Assembly: GCF_900637305.1 (NCBI RefSeq)
Contig: NZ_LR134365.1
Span: 1,171,501-1,235,500 of the forward strand
DNA: 64,000 bases
Source: Cardiobacterium hominis
GTDB taxonomy: Bacteria; Pseudomonadota; Gammaproteobacteria; Cardiobacteriales; Cardiobacteriaceae
Direction: 5' to 3'
Both the position numbers and the translations under genes were made by a program. The notes beneath the pieces were generated by a model that was not told the origin of the DNA, did no database searches, and saw nothing but the letters and a program-made list of their open reading frames with translations. The stretch's first letter is position 1, and every line of letters starts with the position of its first letter. This document shows positions 1 through 8,201 of this stretch, one piece after another.

Positions 1-474
1 TGCCATTGTTGTTTTTCGCTGCCTCGTTATAGAACGTTCTTAAATCCTCAAAATACAGAGAGATAGATTTGATGGTATCTTCTTTCAAACTTTCATCATC
101 CCAAATTTTTGGATATATGTTTTTCTTTTCAAATTTTTCCATACTAAAATCTTTCAAGTAACTATCAATGATGATGGCGTTTATTTTTTCCACAATTTTT
201 TTACCGTATTAGCTGTAGTACAGGCAGCGTAAAATTCTGAACCAATAATAGTTTCTCCAACAATAAACTCACCGAAATAATGCCCTTCTTTTGGAACGGT
301 AGCCGGTTCTCCGGTAAGCAGGAAATGAAGTGCGTCCCAATAAAAACTTATACTGACATAGCTATTTTTTTTATCATTTACGAGTACTTGTATGATCTCA
401 GATGTTTCTTCGCTTTCCAGCAGGTTTTTGATTTGTGATTCTGTTATGGCGGTATAGCCGGCGTACATACCCAT
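1..474 (-). pseudogene. DUF1877 (YfbM-like) gene, frameshifted and cut by the window edge
   Basis: The N-terminal part starts MGMYAGYTAI, has an AGAGGA ribosome-binding site six bases upstream, and stops after 97 codons. The other minus-strand frame then stays open to the window edge for about 60 codons and carries a typical DUF1877 C-terminus (IYPKIWDDE, then YFEDLRTFYNEAA). The break lies at a run of seven A on the coding strand (plus-strand T run 196-202); one extra A would restore a continuous VKKIVEKINAI. The family is small, cytoplasmic and of unknown function. The gene is strikingly AT-rich beside its GC-rich neighbours, which suggests acquisition. It could be a real pseudogene, a slippage-prone on/off gene, or a homopolymer sequencing error. 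Confidence 0.75.
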
Positions 475-530
475 ATTTTTCCTCTCATGAAGGTTTTGCG
501 GGAAAGAAATTTATATCTTGCCTGTGTTTC

Positions 531-1682
531 TTACGCGCAAGGCGTGTCGTAGCGGCGGCGGTGGTTTTCCAGCGCGGCAAGGCGGTACGGCGCCGGGTTG
601 TGTTGCGGCAGGATGAGGTCTGTCGTGCCGTCCGGGGCGTGCCACCACTCGCGGTAGGTGGTGTAATCCACGGCTTGGCGCGCGGCGAGCAGGGCGCGGT
701 GCGCGTCGCGGCGGCGGTGTTCGCGGTAGTCGGGGTGGATGGTGGCGGCGAGGTATTCGCCGGTGCAGCCGGAGCCGTAGCTGAAGAGGCCGAGGGTTTT
801 GCCGCCGAGGTCGTCGCGGTTATCGAGCATCGCGGCGAGGCTGGCGTAAAGGCTCGCGGTGTAGCTGTTGCCGGTTTCGCGGCTGTAGGTGAGGCCGGCG
901 GCGAGGGTGTCGTCTTGGGCGGTCGCGCCGTTGATGCGGGCGAGGTGGGCGTGCGCTTTGATGCCCATTTTGTTGAACGGCAGGTGGTAGCAGTAGGCGG
1001 CGTGTTCTTCGTAGGCGCGGCCGCCGTTCGCGCGGTAGTCCTGCCAGGCGTGTTCGAGTGCCTTGAGGTAGGCAAGTGTCGAGTATTTGCCGTCCACCAG
1101 CGGGGTTTTGCGGTGGTTGGGGCGCCAGAAGTCGTAGATGTCTTCGCTGTAGAGGCCGCTTTCCGGCGCGATGGTGGCGAGGCGCGGGTTGGCGCTGATG
1201 AGCATGGCGACGGCAGCCGCGCCCTGGGTGGGTTCGGCGGCGCTGTCGAGGTCGTATTTGGCGATGTCGGCGGCGAGGATGAGGACTTTGCGCGCGGGAT
1301 GGCGGGCGATGTGCGCGCAGGCGAGTTGTAGCGCGGCGGTGGCGCTGTAGCAGGCTTGTTTGAGTTCGATGGTGCGGCTGTTGGCGGGGAGTTGCAGCAG
1401 GCGGTGCACGCTGACGGCGGCGGATTTGGCCTGGTCGATGCTGGTTTCGGTGGCAAAGAGGACGGTGTCGATGCCGCCCGTGCCGCCGTCTTGCAGGATG
1501 GGGGCGGCGGCGTTGGCGGCCATGCTGATGATGTCTTCGTCCGGCGGGGCGACGGCCATGCGCTCCTGGCCGATGCCGAGGCGGTATTTGCCGGGGTCAA
1601 TTTGGTGGTGGGCGGCGAGTTCTGCGAGTTCGAGGTAGTAGTGCGGGGTGTAGAAGCTGAGTTGGTCGATGCCGATGTTCAT
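531..1682 (-). CDS. mvaS: hydroxymethylglutaryl-CoA synthase
   Basis: Condenses acetyl-CoA with acetoacetyl-CoA to HMG-CoA, the first committed step of the mevalonate route to isoprenoids; cytoplasmic. The 383-residue product has the usual length for bacterial MvaS. The catalytic residues fall exactly at the positions known from the Enterococcus enzyme: Glu79 (FATETS), Cys111 (QACYSAT) and His233 (HLPFNKMG). I chose the start at MNIGIDQLSF, because the frame upstream reads into the end of the isomerase gene and does not look like protein. It lies 10 bases after fni and is the last gene of the mvaA-fni-mvaS operon. No ribosome-binding site is obvious, so translational coupling is likely. Confidence 0.93.
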   Translation of the reverse strand: MNIGIDQLSFYTPHYYLELAELAAHHQIDPGKYRLGIGQERMAVAPPDEDIISMAANAAAPILQDGGTGGIDTVLFATETSIDQAKSAAVSVHRLLQLPANSRTIELKQACYSATAALQLACAHIARHPARKVLILAADIAKYDLDSAAEPTQGAAAVAMLISANPRLATIAPESGLYSEDIYDFWRPNHRKTPLVDGKYSTLAYLKALEHAWQDYRANGGRAYEEHAAYCYHLPFNKMGIKAHAHLARINGATAQDDTLAAGLTYSRETGNSYTASLYASLAAMLDNRDDLGGKTLGLFSYGSGCTGEYLAATIHPDYREHRRRDAHRALLAARQAVDYTTYREWWHAPDGTTDLILPQHNPAPYRLAALENHRRRYDTPCA

Positions 1683-1692
1683 TGGGTGGCTC

Positions 1693-2715
1693 TTAGGGTA
1701 GGAGTAGGGCGTGGTTGTCGCGCAGGGCGGTGTTGTCGCGGCAGCCGAGGAGGTAGAGGGCGGTGCGGTATTCACGCTCAAGGCGCTTGATGGCGGCGAT
1801 GACGGCGGCGGCGCTGTCTTGCGCGGCGGCGAGGAAGGGCGCGGCGATGCCGCAGAGTTCGGCGCCGAGCAGTACGGCTTTGGCCATGTCGATGCCGTTT
1901 CTGATGCCGCCGCTGGCGATGAGGGTAATGTCCGGGTGCGCGGCGCGGTTGAGACGCAATGCTTCGGCGGTGGTCAGTCCCCAGTCTTGGTAGGTGAGGC
2001 CGAGGGTGTCGGCGGGGTCGCGGCGGCGGTGGTGTTCGATGCGGCTCCACGAGGTGCCGCCACGGCCGGCGAGGTCAAAGTAGCGCACGCCCGCGCCTTT
2101 GCCGAGAGTAATGTCAGCCGGCGAGAGGCCGCTGCCGACTTCTTTTAAGAGCACGGGCACGGGCAATGCGCGCACGACGGCGGCGATTTTGGTGGCGAGT
2201 CCGGCGAAGTTGGTGTCGCCTTCGGGCTGCACCGCTTCTTGCAGCGGGTTCAGATGCAGGTAGAGGCCGTCGGCAGCGAGGGTTTCCACGGCGCGCTGGC
2301 AGTGTTCGGCGGTAAAGCCGTAGTTGAGCTGGACGGCACCGAGGTTGGCAAGGAGAACGGTGTTTGGCGCGGCATCGCGCAGGCGGAAACTCGCCGCAGC
2401 GGCGGGTGTGGTGAACTGCACCCGTTGCGAGCCGACGGCGAGGGCGACGCCGCAGTGTTCGGCGGCTTGCGCGAGGTTGTGGTTGATGCGGCGGATTTCC
2501 GGGTCATCACCGCCGGTCATCGAGGAGATGAGCAGCGGCAGGCGTAGGGTTTTGCCGAGAAATTCGCAGCGGGTATCGACTTCGTCCAGGGCGAGCTCCG
2601 GCAGGGCGCGGTGCGTCAAGCGGATGGCGGCAAAGCCGCTGTCGCCGCGCTCTATCGCCGGGTCTTGCGCGATGGCGTCCAAGTGTTCGCGTTTGCGGCG
2701 CGCGGTGTCGCTCAT
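1693..2715 (-). CDS. fni: type 2 isopentenyl-diphosphate delta-isomerase (FMN-dependent)
   Basis: Interconverts isopentenyl and dimethylallyl diphosphate using reduced FMN. The 340-residue protein has the family's N-terminal RKREHLD, the LISSMTGG strand, GSQR, and the C-terminal phosphate-binding ASGGIRNGIDMAKA of the TIM barrel. This type-2 enzyme is unrelated to the Nudix-type Idi of E. coli and commonly travels with mevalonate genes. Its start codon overlaps the stop of mvaA by four bases (ATGA), so the two are translationally coupled. The gene is GC-rich like its neighbours in the operon. Confidence 0.93.
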   Translation of the reverse strand: MSDTARRKREHLDAIAQDPAIERGDSGFAAIRLTHRALPELALDEVDTRCEFLGKTLRLPLLISSMTGGDDPEIRRINHNLAQAAEHCGVALAVGSQRVQFTTPAAAASFRLRDAAPNTVLLANLGAVQLNYGFTAEHCQRAVETLAADGLYLHLNPLQEAVQPEGDTNFAGLATKIAAVVRALPVPVLLKEVGSGLSPADITLGKGAGVRYFDLAGRGGTSWSRIEHHRRRDPADTLGLTYQDWGLTTAEALRLNRAAHPDITLIASGGIRNGIDMAKAVLLGAELCGIAAPFLAAAQDSAAAVIAAIKRLEREYRTALYLLGCRDNTALRDNHALLLP

Positions 2716-3758
2716 GCGCGGCGTTCCAGCGCGAGGTGGGCGCGCATCAGTTCGCCCGGGTTGGTTTGCGCGGCAAGCAGCGAGAGTTCGCCGCAGAGGA
2801 CGGTGGCGGCGCAGATGGCGGCGAGGCGGCGCGCGTTTTCTCCGGCGGGACGTGCTTCGCGGCAGCCGAGCGCTTGCAGGTGTGCTTCAACGGTGGCGAG
2901 CGTCGCGCCTTTGCCGTTGCCGACGGTGCCGACGATGAGGTTAGGCAGGGTGCAGGAGAAGTAGAGGTCGCCGTCGCGCGTCTCGGCGTGGACGATGCCC
3001 TGTGAGCCTTCGATGATGTTGGCGGCGTCCTGGCCGGTGGCGAGGTAGAAGGCGAGGAGGATGTTGGCGAAGTGGGCGTTGGCGCTGCGCACACTGCCGG
3101 CGAGGATGCCGCCGAGGTGGTTTTTGCGCGAGTTCAGCGCGACGATTTGTTCGGGTGTGGTGCGCAAAAAGCGCTCGCAGATACGGCGCGGGATGGTGAT
3201 TTCGGCGATGACGTTTTTGCCGCGCCCCAAGATACCATTGACCGCGCTCGCTTTTTTGTCGGTGCAGTAGTTGGCGGAGATGGAGCCGTAGGCCAGTTGC
3301 GGGTATTCGGCGAGCAACCAGGTCAGCGCGGCGTCGGCGGCTTTGGTTACCATGTTGTGGCCGGAGGCGTCGCCGGTACTGCATTCGAGGCGCAGATACA
3401 GCAGGTTGCCGACGATTTCGGCGTGCAGGGCAAGCAGGCGGGCAAAACGGCTGGTTTGTGCGATAACGGCGGCGAGTTCTGCCTCGCGCGTGCGGATGGC
3501 TTGCAGTGCCGCAAAAGCCGTTGCGGCGTCGCTGGCGACTAACAGGACGGAACGCGCCATGCGCTCGTCGATGATGGTGCAACGCACGCCGCCGCTGTGT
3601 TCGGCGACTTTCGCGCCGCGTGCGGTTGAGGGCCACAGCGGTGATTCGTAAGTGGCAAGCGGTACGCGGACGGTGTCGTTGATGGCGTTGCCGTGGATGG
3701 TGAGCGGCCCAATCCATTGGGTCGGGATGGGGGTGGTGTGGGTTTCTGTGCGAGCCAT
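2712..3758 (-). CDS. mvaA: hydroxymethylglutaryl-CoA reductase
   Basis: Reduces HMG-CoA to mevalonate, the control step of the pathway. The 348-residue protein carries the catalytic Glu in ATYESPLW (about residue 38), CSTGDASGHNMV (about 127-136), NYCTDKKASAVNGILGRGK with the catalytic Lys (about 163-181), GQDAANIIEGSQ with the catalytic Asp, and a C-terminal AHL that matches the class I SHM histidine. NYCTDKK and GELSL resemble class I (eukaryotic/archaeal, NADPH) enzymes more than class II bacterial ones; the class call is mine. It is the first gene of the operon. I see no mevalonate kinase, phosphomevalonate kinase or decarboxylase in this window. Confidence 0.9.
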   Translation of the reverse strand: MARTETHTTPIPTQWIGPLTIHGNAINDTVRVPLATYESPLWPSTARGAKVAEHSGGVRCTIIDERMARSVLLVASDAATAFAALQAIRTREAELAAVIAQTSRFARLLALHAEIVGNLLYLRLECSTGDASGHNMVTKAADAALTWLLAEYPQLAYGSISANYCTDKKASAVNGILGRGKNVIAEITIPRRICERFLRTTPEQIVALNSRKNHLGGILAGSVRSANAHFANILLAFYLATGQDAANIIEGSQGIVHAETRDGDLYFSCTLPNLIVGTVGNGKGATLATVEAHLQALGCREARPAGENARRLAAICAATVLCGELSLLAAQTNPGELMRAHLALERRA

Positions 3759-3860
3759 TGCCGTGATGCGCGTTTTTTAGGGTGAAAGGGCGTTGAAAGC
3801 GCGCGGATTATAGCATGCAGGCGGCTTCACATTGTGAAACGGCGGTGGCTACGCAGGCAT

Positions 3861-3887
3861 AAAAAAATCGCCGCAAATGCGGCGATT
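3861..3887 (-). terminator. rho-independent terminator after tRNA-Ser
   Basis: On the minus strand, AATCGCCGC and GCGGCGATT pair around a four-base loop and are followed by seven T. It lies just downstream of the tRNA. Confidence 0.8.
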
Positions 3888-3894
3888 AGTATGG

Positions 3895-3984
3895 TGGCGG
3901 AGAGACAGGGATTCGAACCCTGGGAGGGCGTTAACCCCCGTCGGTTTTCAAGACCGGTGCATTAAACCACTCTGCCATCTCTCC
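3895..3984 (-). tRNA. tRNA-Ser(UGA)
   Basis: The 90-base minus-strand gene has the acceptor stem GGAGAGA/TCTCTCC, discriminator G and an encoded CCA end. The T arm reads GGTTCGAATCC. The long variable arm (GGGGGTTAACGCCCTC region) is typical of class II serine tRNAs. The anticodon is TGA (plus-strand TCA at 3948-3950) in the loop CTTGAAA, so it decodes UCA and probably other UCN codons. A strong terminator follows directly. Confidence 0.97.
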
Positions 3985-4066
3985 GAATAGGGCGCGCATC
4001 ATAATGACTCATCCGGATTTTGTCCAGCGTTTTGACGCGGGAAACACATTTCCCGAAAAATAGGCG

Positions 4067-4090
4067 CAAAAAAGCCGGTCGAAACCGGCT
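4067..4090 (-). terminator. terminator of the rplM-rpsI operon
   Basis: On the minus strand, AGCCGGT and ACCGGCT form a stem with a four-base loop, followed by TTTTTT. It lies about 22 bases past the rpsI stop. Confidence 0.85.
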
Positions 4091-4111
4091 TGGTGCGAAA
4101 GCGGGGTGCAA

Positions 4112-4501
4112 TCAGCGTTTAGAGAACTGCGTTGCACGACGGGCTTTGTGCAGACCGACTTTTTTCCGCTCGACTTCACGTGCATCACGGGTCAGGAAGC
4201 CTGCCTTGCGCAGCGGTGCGCGCAGTTCTTCGTTGTAAGCACGCAGGGCGCGGGCGATACCGTGGCGGATGGCACCGGCTTGTCCGGTAGTGCCGCCACC
4301 GCTGACGGTAATGTAGAAGTCAAAATTTTCTTTCATATCGACAACTTCAAGCGGTTGACGAACAACCATACGAGCGGTCTCACGGCCAAAGTATTCGTCC
4401 AACGGCTTTTGGTTGACGATGATATTGCCGCTGCCGCGACGCAGGAAGACGCGCGCTGATGAGGTCTTGCGGCGGCCAGTAGCGTAGTATTGTTCTGACA
4501 T
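4112..4501 (-). CDS. rpsI: 30S ribosomal protein S9
   Basis: Small-subunit ribosomal protein whose basic C-terminal tail reaches the P-site tRNA. The 129-residue sequence has the expected start [16 protein letters not shown], the central [21 protein letters not shown]-type stretch and the invariant ending FSKR. It follows rplM by nine bases in the conserved rplM-rpsI operon and is closed by a terminator. Confidence 0.98.
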   Translation of the reverse strand: MSEQYYATGRRKTSSARVFLRRGSGNIIVNQKPLDEYFGRETARMVVRQPLEVVDMKENFDFYITVSGGGTTGQAGAIRHGIARALRAYNEELRAPLRKAGFLTRDAREVERKKVGLHKARRATQFSKR

Positions 4502-4510
4502 GGCTAGTCC

Positions 4511-4942
4511 TTAGATTTCCAGGGCAACCGGCTGTTGCGCGCTGTGTTGGTGCTCGCTGCCGGCGTAGATTTTCAGTTTTTTCAGCATGGCGCGTCCCAA
4601 CGGACCACGCGGTAACATGCCTTTTACGGCGATTTCAAGCACTTTGCCAGGATTTCTGGCTTGCATTTCATCGAATGTAGCGCTTTTCAGGTTGCCGATA
4701 TAACCGGTATGGCGGTAGTAAACCTTGTCGTTACGTTTTTTGCCGGTAACGCTAAGTTTTGCTGCGTTGACAACAATAATGTAGTCTCCGGTGTCAATGT
4801 TAGGGGTATATTCAGGTTTATGCTTGCCGCGCAGACGCAGGGCGATCTCACTGGCCAGACGTCCCAGAGTTTTATCTGTAGCGTCAACCAGATACCAATG
4901 ACGCTCCAGCGTGTCAGGCTTGGCAGTAAATGTCTTGGACAT
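4511..4942 (-). CDS. rplM: 50S ribosomal protein L13
   Basis: Early-assembly protein of the large subunit. The 143-residue product (E. coli has 142) shows [16 protein letters not shown] at the N-terminus, the [18 protein letters not shown] core and the C-terminal [22 protein letters not shown] chose MSKTFTAKP as the start because GGAGA lies nine bases upstream and the longer reading adds 22 residues unlike L13. In E. coli L13 represses its own operon through the leader; a repeated hairpin here could do the same. Confidence 0.98.
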   Translation of the reverse strand: MSKTFTAKPDTLERHWYLVDATDKTLGRLASEIALRLRGKHKPEYTPNIDTGDYIIVVNAAKLSVTGKKRNDKVYYRHTGYIGNLKSATFDEMQARNPGKVLEIAVKGMLPRGPLGRAMLKKLKIYAGSEHQHSAQQPVALEI

Positions 4943-4999
4943 GGAAATGTTCTCCGAACACGAAAATTGAAGGGCGCGAATGATACCTAAACATTTGCA

Positions 5000-5041
5000 T
5001 CGGCGCAACTTTGTTGATGCGCCGTCTTTGTTGATGCGCCG
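5000..5041 (-). promoter_or_regulatory. rplM leader with a tandem repeat and alternative hairpins
   Basis: A 16-base unit, CTTTGTTGATGCGCCG on the plus strand, occurs at 5009-5024 and again at 5026-5041. In the minus-strand mRNA each copy offers CGGCG...CAAC, which can pair with one GTTGCGCCG just downstream. That gives two mutually exclusive hairpins about 60-100 bases before the rplM start. The pairing is seen in the sequence; a role in L13 autoregulation is inferred from the E. coli precedent. Confidence 0.45.
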
Positions 5042-5169
5042 AGTAATATTTGAGTACTTATAAATTGTTTTTATTCAAAATGTTGACAGTAAGGTGGTGT
5101 TACGCCGTTTTGTAGGATGAAAGACATGCATAAATCTGGATGTGGATGGCAACGACGGTAACGAGCGGG

Positions 5170-5838
5170 TTACGTCCGATCTTTATGTAACAGCTGCCGT
5201 AAAGCGACAGCTGTTCTTTTAGTGTCAGCGCGACGCTGGCTGTAGAAATGGATAAGAGACTGCAAGAGTTGCCTTGTTTCGGGATTTTGCCAATCGGGAT
5301 CGTGATGAAGGAGTCGCTCAAGGTTTTGGCCGTTATAGCCGCGGGAATCAGGCCGTAAAATAGCAATATCATCATTAAAATCAAGTCGATAAAATTCTGC
5401 GTAATGTGCTACTTCGGGCAGTAATCCTAAGTGTGTGAGCAGGGTGTATTCAAATTGGCGCAATGCTAGCGCGTCCACTCTTTGCAAGGCAAGCAGATAT
5501 TGGTGAAACACGGTGGGTGCCGGGTCATCAGGGGGCAATAGCCCTAACAAGATCTCGTTCAGGTAGTGTGCGTGTAGTAGTCGCGCGGGGCGGGGAGTAA
5601 AGTCGTATTGAACTTCGGCCTGCCATAGACTGGCGAGTTCGCCCTTGCGTTGTCCTGAAATTTGGAGTAAGAGAAAAGGAGCGTAGTTGCTTGTTTTTCG
5701 GTGCGTTTTTTTTTGCTGGATACGTGCGCTAGCACGAAAAAGTCCAAAGTTAAGGCTAAATATATCAATAAGATAGTTGTTCTCTTTGTATGGCTTGCGG
5801 TGCAGTGCGAAGGCAGGTTCCTGTTCGAGCGGTATCAT
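5170..5838 (-). CDS. recO: DNA repair protein RecO
   Basis: Recombination mediator that works with RecR to load RecA onto SSB-coated gaps. The 222-residue protein opens with the family pattern (AFALHRKPYKENNYLIDIFS: an OB-fold strand with Lys/Glu), followed by the helical domain with the usual LLPPDDPAPTVFHQYLLALQ and FEYTLLTHLGLLPE stretches. It lacks a zinc-binding cysteine cluster, as many gammaproteobacterial RecO proteins do. It is divergent from pabA with 55 bases between the starts. Base composition is lower in GC than in the mevalonate genes. Confidence 0.9.
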   Translation of the reverse strand: MIPLEQEPAFALHRKPYKENNYLIDIFSLNFGLFRASARIQQKKTHRKTSNYAPFLLLQISGQRKGELASLWQAEVQYDFTPRPARLLHAHYLNEILLGLLPPDDPAPTVFHQYLLALQRVDALALRQFEYTLLTHLGLLPEVAHYAEFYRLDFNDDIAILRPDSRGYNGQNLERLLHHDPDWQNPETRQLLQSLIHFYSQRRADTKRTAVALRQLLHKDRT

Positions 5839-5855
5839 TTGAGCGAAAGATGGTC

Positions 5856-5861
5856 TATAAT
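5856..5861 (+). promoter_or_regulatory. -10 element for pabA-pilBCD-coaE
   Basis: A perfect TATAAT lies about 33 bases before the pabA start in the recO/pabA divergent interval. No good -35 hexamer stands at the right spacing, so this is only a probable promoter. Confidence 0.45.
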
Positions 5862-5893
5862 TGCAATTTGTTTAGAAAAGGCAAGGATTACCT

Positions 5894-6493
5894 GTGCTAT
5901 TGATGATTGATAATTACGATTCGTTTACTTATAACTTGGTGCAGTACTTCGCTGAACTGGGTCAGGATGTGGCTGTCTATCGTAATGATGAAATCAGTGT
6001 TGAGCAAGTGCGCGTCCTCTCGCCAGAGTACATCGTCATCGGTCCAGGCCCTTGTTCGCCAGTGGAAGCAGAAGGGGCGAACGCCATTATTCGCACATTT
6101 GCCGGGAAAATCCCAATGTTGGGCGTTTGCTTGGGGCATCAATGTATGGGGCACGTCTTCGGTGGAAAAGTATTACGTGCGCCTACTGTCATGCATGGCA
6201 AGACGGCTTCTGTTTTTCATACAGATGAAGGGATGTTTCATGGATTATCAAATCCACTTCAGGTGGTACGTTATCATTCGTTGACCGTTTCGCCCCAGCA
6301 TTTGCCACAGGGATTTGTTATGACCGCATGGACACAAGATGATTCGCAGCCAGTTGTGATGGGGATGCGGAATTCTTCTTTGATGATGGAAGGCGTGCAG
6401 TTCCATCCAGAATCGTTTTTAACAGAGTGCGGCCATCAGATGTTAGGTAATTTTATCAAAGCGTTCGCAAGTGACAGGAAGGTTATTGCATGA
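5894..6493 (+). CDS. pabA: aminodeoxychorismate/anthranilate synthase glutamine amidotransferase subunit
   Basis: Class I glutaminase that supplies ammonia to PabB (folate) or TrpE (tryptophan). The 199-residue protein has the oxyanion-hole IGPGPCSP, the nucleophile Cys in GVCLGHQ and the His-Glu pair in FHPES. The VMHGKT motif and the lone position away from trp genes favour PabA, though many bacteria use one subunit for both enzymes. The start is GTG, with AAGGA seven bases upstream. Its stop overlaps the pilB start by four bases, an unusual coupling of folate or tryptophan metabolism with pilus assembly. Confidence 0.9.
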   Translation: MLLMIDNYDSFTYNLVQYFAELGQDVAVYRNDEISVEQVRVLSPEYIVIGPGPCSPVEAEGANAIIRTFAGKIPMLGVCLGHQCMGHVFGGKVLRAPTVMHGKTASVFHTDEGMFHGLSNPLQVVRYHSLTVSPQHLPQGFVMTAWTQDDSQPVVMGMRNSSLMMEGVQFHPESFLTECGHQMLGNFIKAFASDRKVIA

Positions 6494-8184
6494 GTGATTA
6501 TGATCCTTTAATCAGCTATATGGTACAGCACAAAATATGCACACCCGAGCAAATTAGGGAAGTGCAAATTAGTGCGCAGAAAAAACGGGGCAGTTTTTTA
6601 CAACAATTACTGAGTGATGGTTTGATAGACGGTTCACGACTATCGCAAATTAATCGAGAAGTTTACAACTTGCCACAAGTTATGTTGCGCGAATTGGATG
6701 TTAGACGTGAATTAACTGCGCAATTCCCGGAAACCGTTGTGCGAAAACACATGGCGCTTCCTATCTATGCTAATGGTGGACGACTATTTATTGCGACGTT
6801 TGATCCTTCAAACCGTATTATGCTGGAGGAGTTTAAATATCAAGGTAAATTTACTTCTGTTGAACCAATTATAGCGGATATAGGTGTAATAGAAGCACTT
6901 ATAGAGGATCACTACGCTGGTGTAGGCGGGATGGAGAGTGTTTTTGAGGATGAAAATCAAGAACAAGATCTGGATGCCATCAGTGAGGCGCTAGGTAATA
7001 TTGGTGCAAATGAAGAAGAAGCGCCTGTTGTTCGTTTTGTTTCGGGCATGCTAATGGATGCTATTCGTACTGGGGCTTCGGATTTGCACTTTGAGCCTTA
7101 TGAAAATACTTATCGGGTGCGATTCCGCCGAGACGGTGTCTTGCAAGAAGTTGCAGCACCTCCTCCCAGTATTGCAAACCGTATTACTGCACGCTTAAAA
7201 GTTATGGCAAATTTGGATATTGCAGAGAAGCGTGTTCCTCAGGATGGGCGTATTAAACTTCAGGTTTCTGAAACAAAAGCTATCGATTTCCGGGTTAGCT
7301 CATTGCCAACGTTATGGGGAGAAAAAATCGTACTACGTATTCTCGATAGTTCAGCAGCTAAACTAAATATCGATGTTCTTGGCTTTGAACCAGATCAGAA
7401 GCAGCATTATCTCGATGCTATTAGTAAACCCCAAGGTCTAGTATTGGTTACCGGCCCTACTGGCTCAGGTAAAACCGTTTCTCTGTATACCGGGCTATCT
7501 ATTCTGAATAAACCAACTGTTAATATTTCTACTGCTGAAGATCCTGTGGAAATAAACTTACCCGGTATTAACCAGGTTAACGTAAATACCAAGACAGGAT
7601 TGGATTTTGCAGCCGCGCTAAAAGCCTTTTTGCGTCAGGATCCTGATATCATCATGGTTGGGGAGATTCGTGATATCACGACAGGTGAAATTGCCGTAAA
7701 AGCGGCGCAAACGGGGCACTTGGTTTTATCTACATTGCACACTAACGATGTACCACAAACGATTGCACGTTTGGTGAATATCGGGATTCCCTCCTATAAC
7801 ATTGCTGCTAGTGTAAATTTAATCATGGCACAGCGATTGACGCGCCGCTTGTGTAGCCACTGCAAAACGCGTGACCGAAAACATAGTCATGATGAGTTGA
7901 TCGCCTTAGGCTTTGCCGAAGATGAGATTGATGATCTACGGATTTATGCTCCTAAAGGGTGTGAACGTTGCAGTTATCAAGGATATCGTGGTCGCGCGGG
8001 TATTTACCAAGTTGTGCCGATCTCTGAATCGTTGTCAGAAATGATTTTGCATAATGCAGCGGCAGCAGATATTGCTGAACAATGCCAAAAAGAAGGCTAT
8101 TGGGATTTACGTCAATCTGCATTGAATAAAGTACGTCAAGGTCTGACCAGTATTGAAGAGATCTTGCGTGTAACAACTGATTAA
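6490..8184 (+). CDS. pilB: type IV pilus assembly ATPase PilB
   Basis: Cytoplasmic hexameric ATPase that powers pilus extension. The 564-residue protein has an N-terminal MshEN-type domain (about 1-150), Walker A GPTGSGKT (about 321-328), the Asp box EDPVE, Walker B DPDIIMVGEIRD (about 382), the His box HLVLSTLHTND and the zinc-binding pairs CSHC (about 455) and CERC (about 491). The start overlaps the pabA stop. pilC follows after 17 bases with an AAGGAG site. GC content is much lower than in the flanking regions. Confidence 0.97.
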   Translation: MSDYDPLISYMVQHKICTPEQIREVQISAQKKRGSFLQQLLSDGLIDGSRLSQINREVYNLPQVMLRELDVRRELTAQFPETVVRKHMALPIYANGGRLFIATFDPSNRIMLEEFKYQGKFTSVEPIIADIGVIEALIEDHYAGVGGMESVFEDENQEQDLDAISEALGNIGANEEEAPVVRFVSGMLMDAIRTGASDLHFEPYENTYRVRFRRDGVLQEVAAPPPSIANRITARLKVMANLDIAEKRVPQDGRIKLQVSETKAIDFRVSSLPTLWGEKIVLRILDSSAAKLNIDVLGFEPDQKQHYLDAISKPQGLVLVTGPTGSGKTVSLYTGLSILNKPTVNISTAEDPVEINLPGINQVNVNTKTGLDFAAALKAFLRQDPDIIMVGEIRDITTGEIAVKAAQTGHLVLSTLHTNDVPQTIARLVNIGIPSYNIAASVNLIMAQRLTRRLCSHCKTRDRKHSHDELIALGFAEDEIDDLRIYAPKGCERCSYQGYRGRAGIYQVVPISESLSEMILHNAAAADIAEQCQKEGYWDLRQSALNKVRQGLTSIEEILRVTTD

Positions 8185-8201
8185 CTTCAAGGAGTAATCT
8201 T

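Noticed and set aside
5083-5088. Perfect TTGACA on the plus strand
   Set aside because: No -10 stands at proper spacing and no plus-strand gene starts before 5894.
5100-5384. 94-codon hydrophobic open frame at the end of recO
   Set aside because: It lies inside recO in another frame, without a ribosome-binding site or family match.
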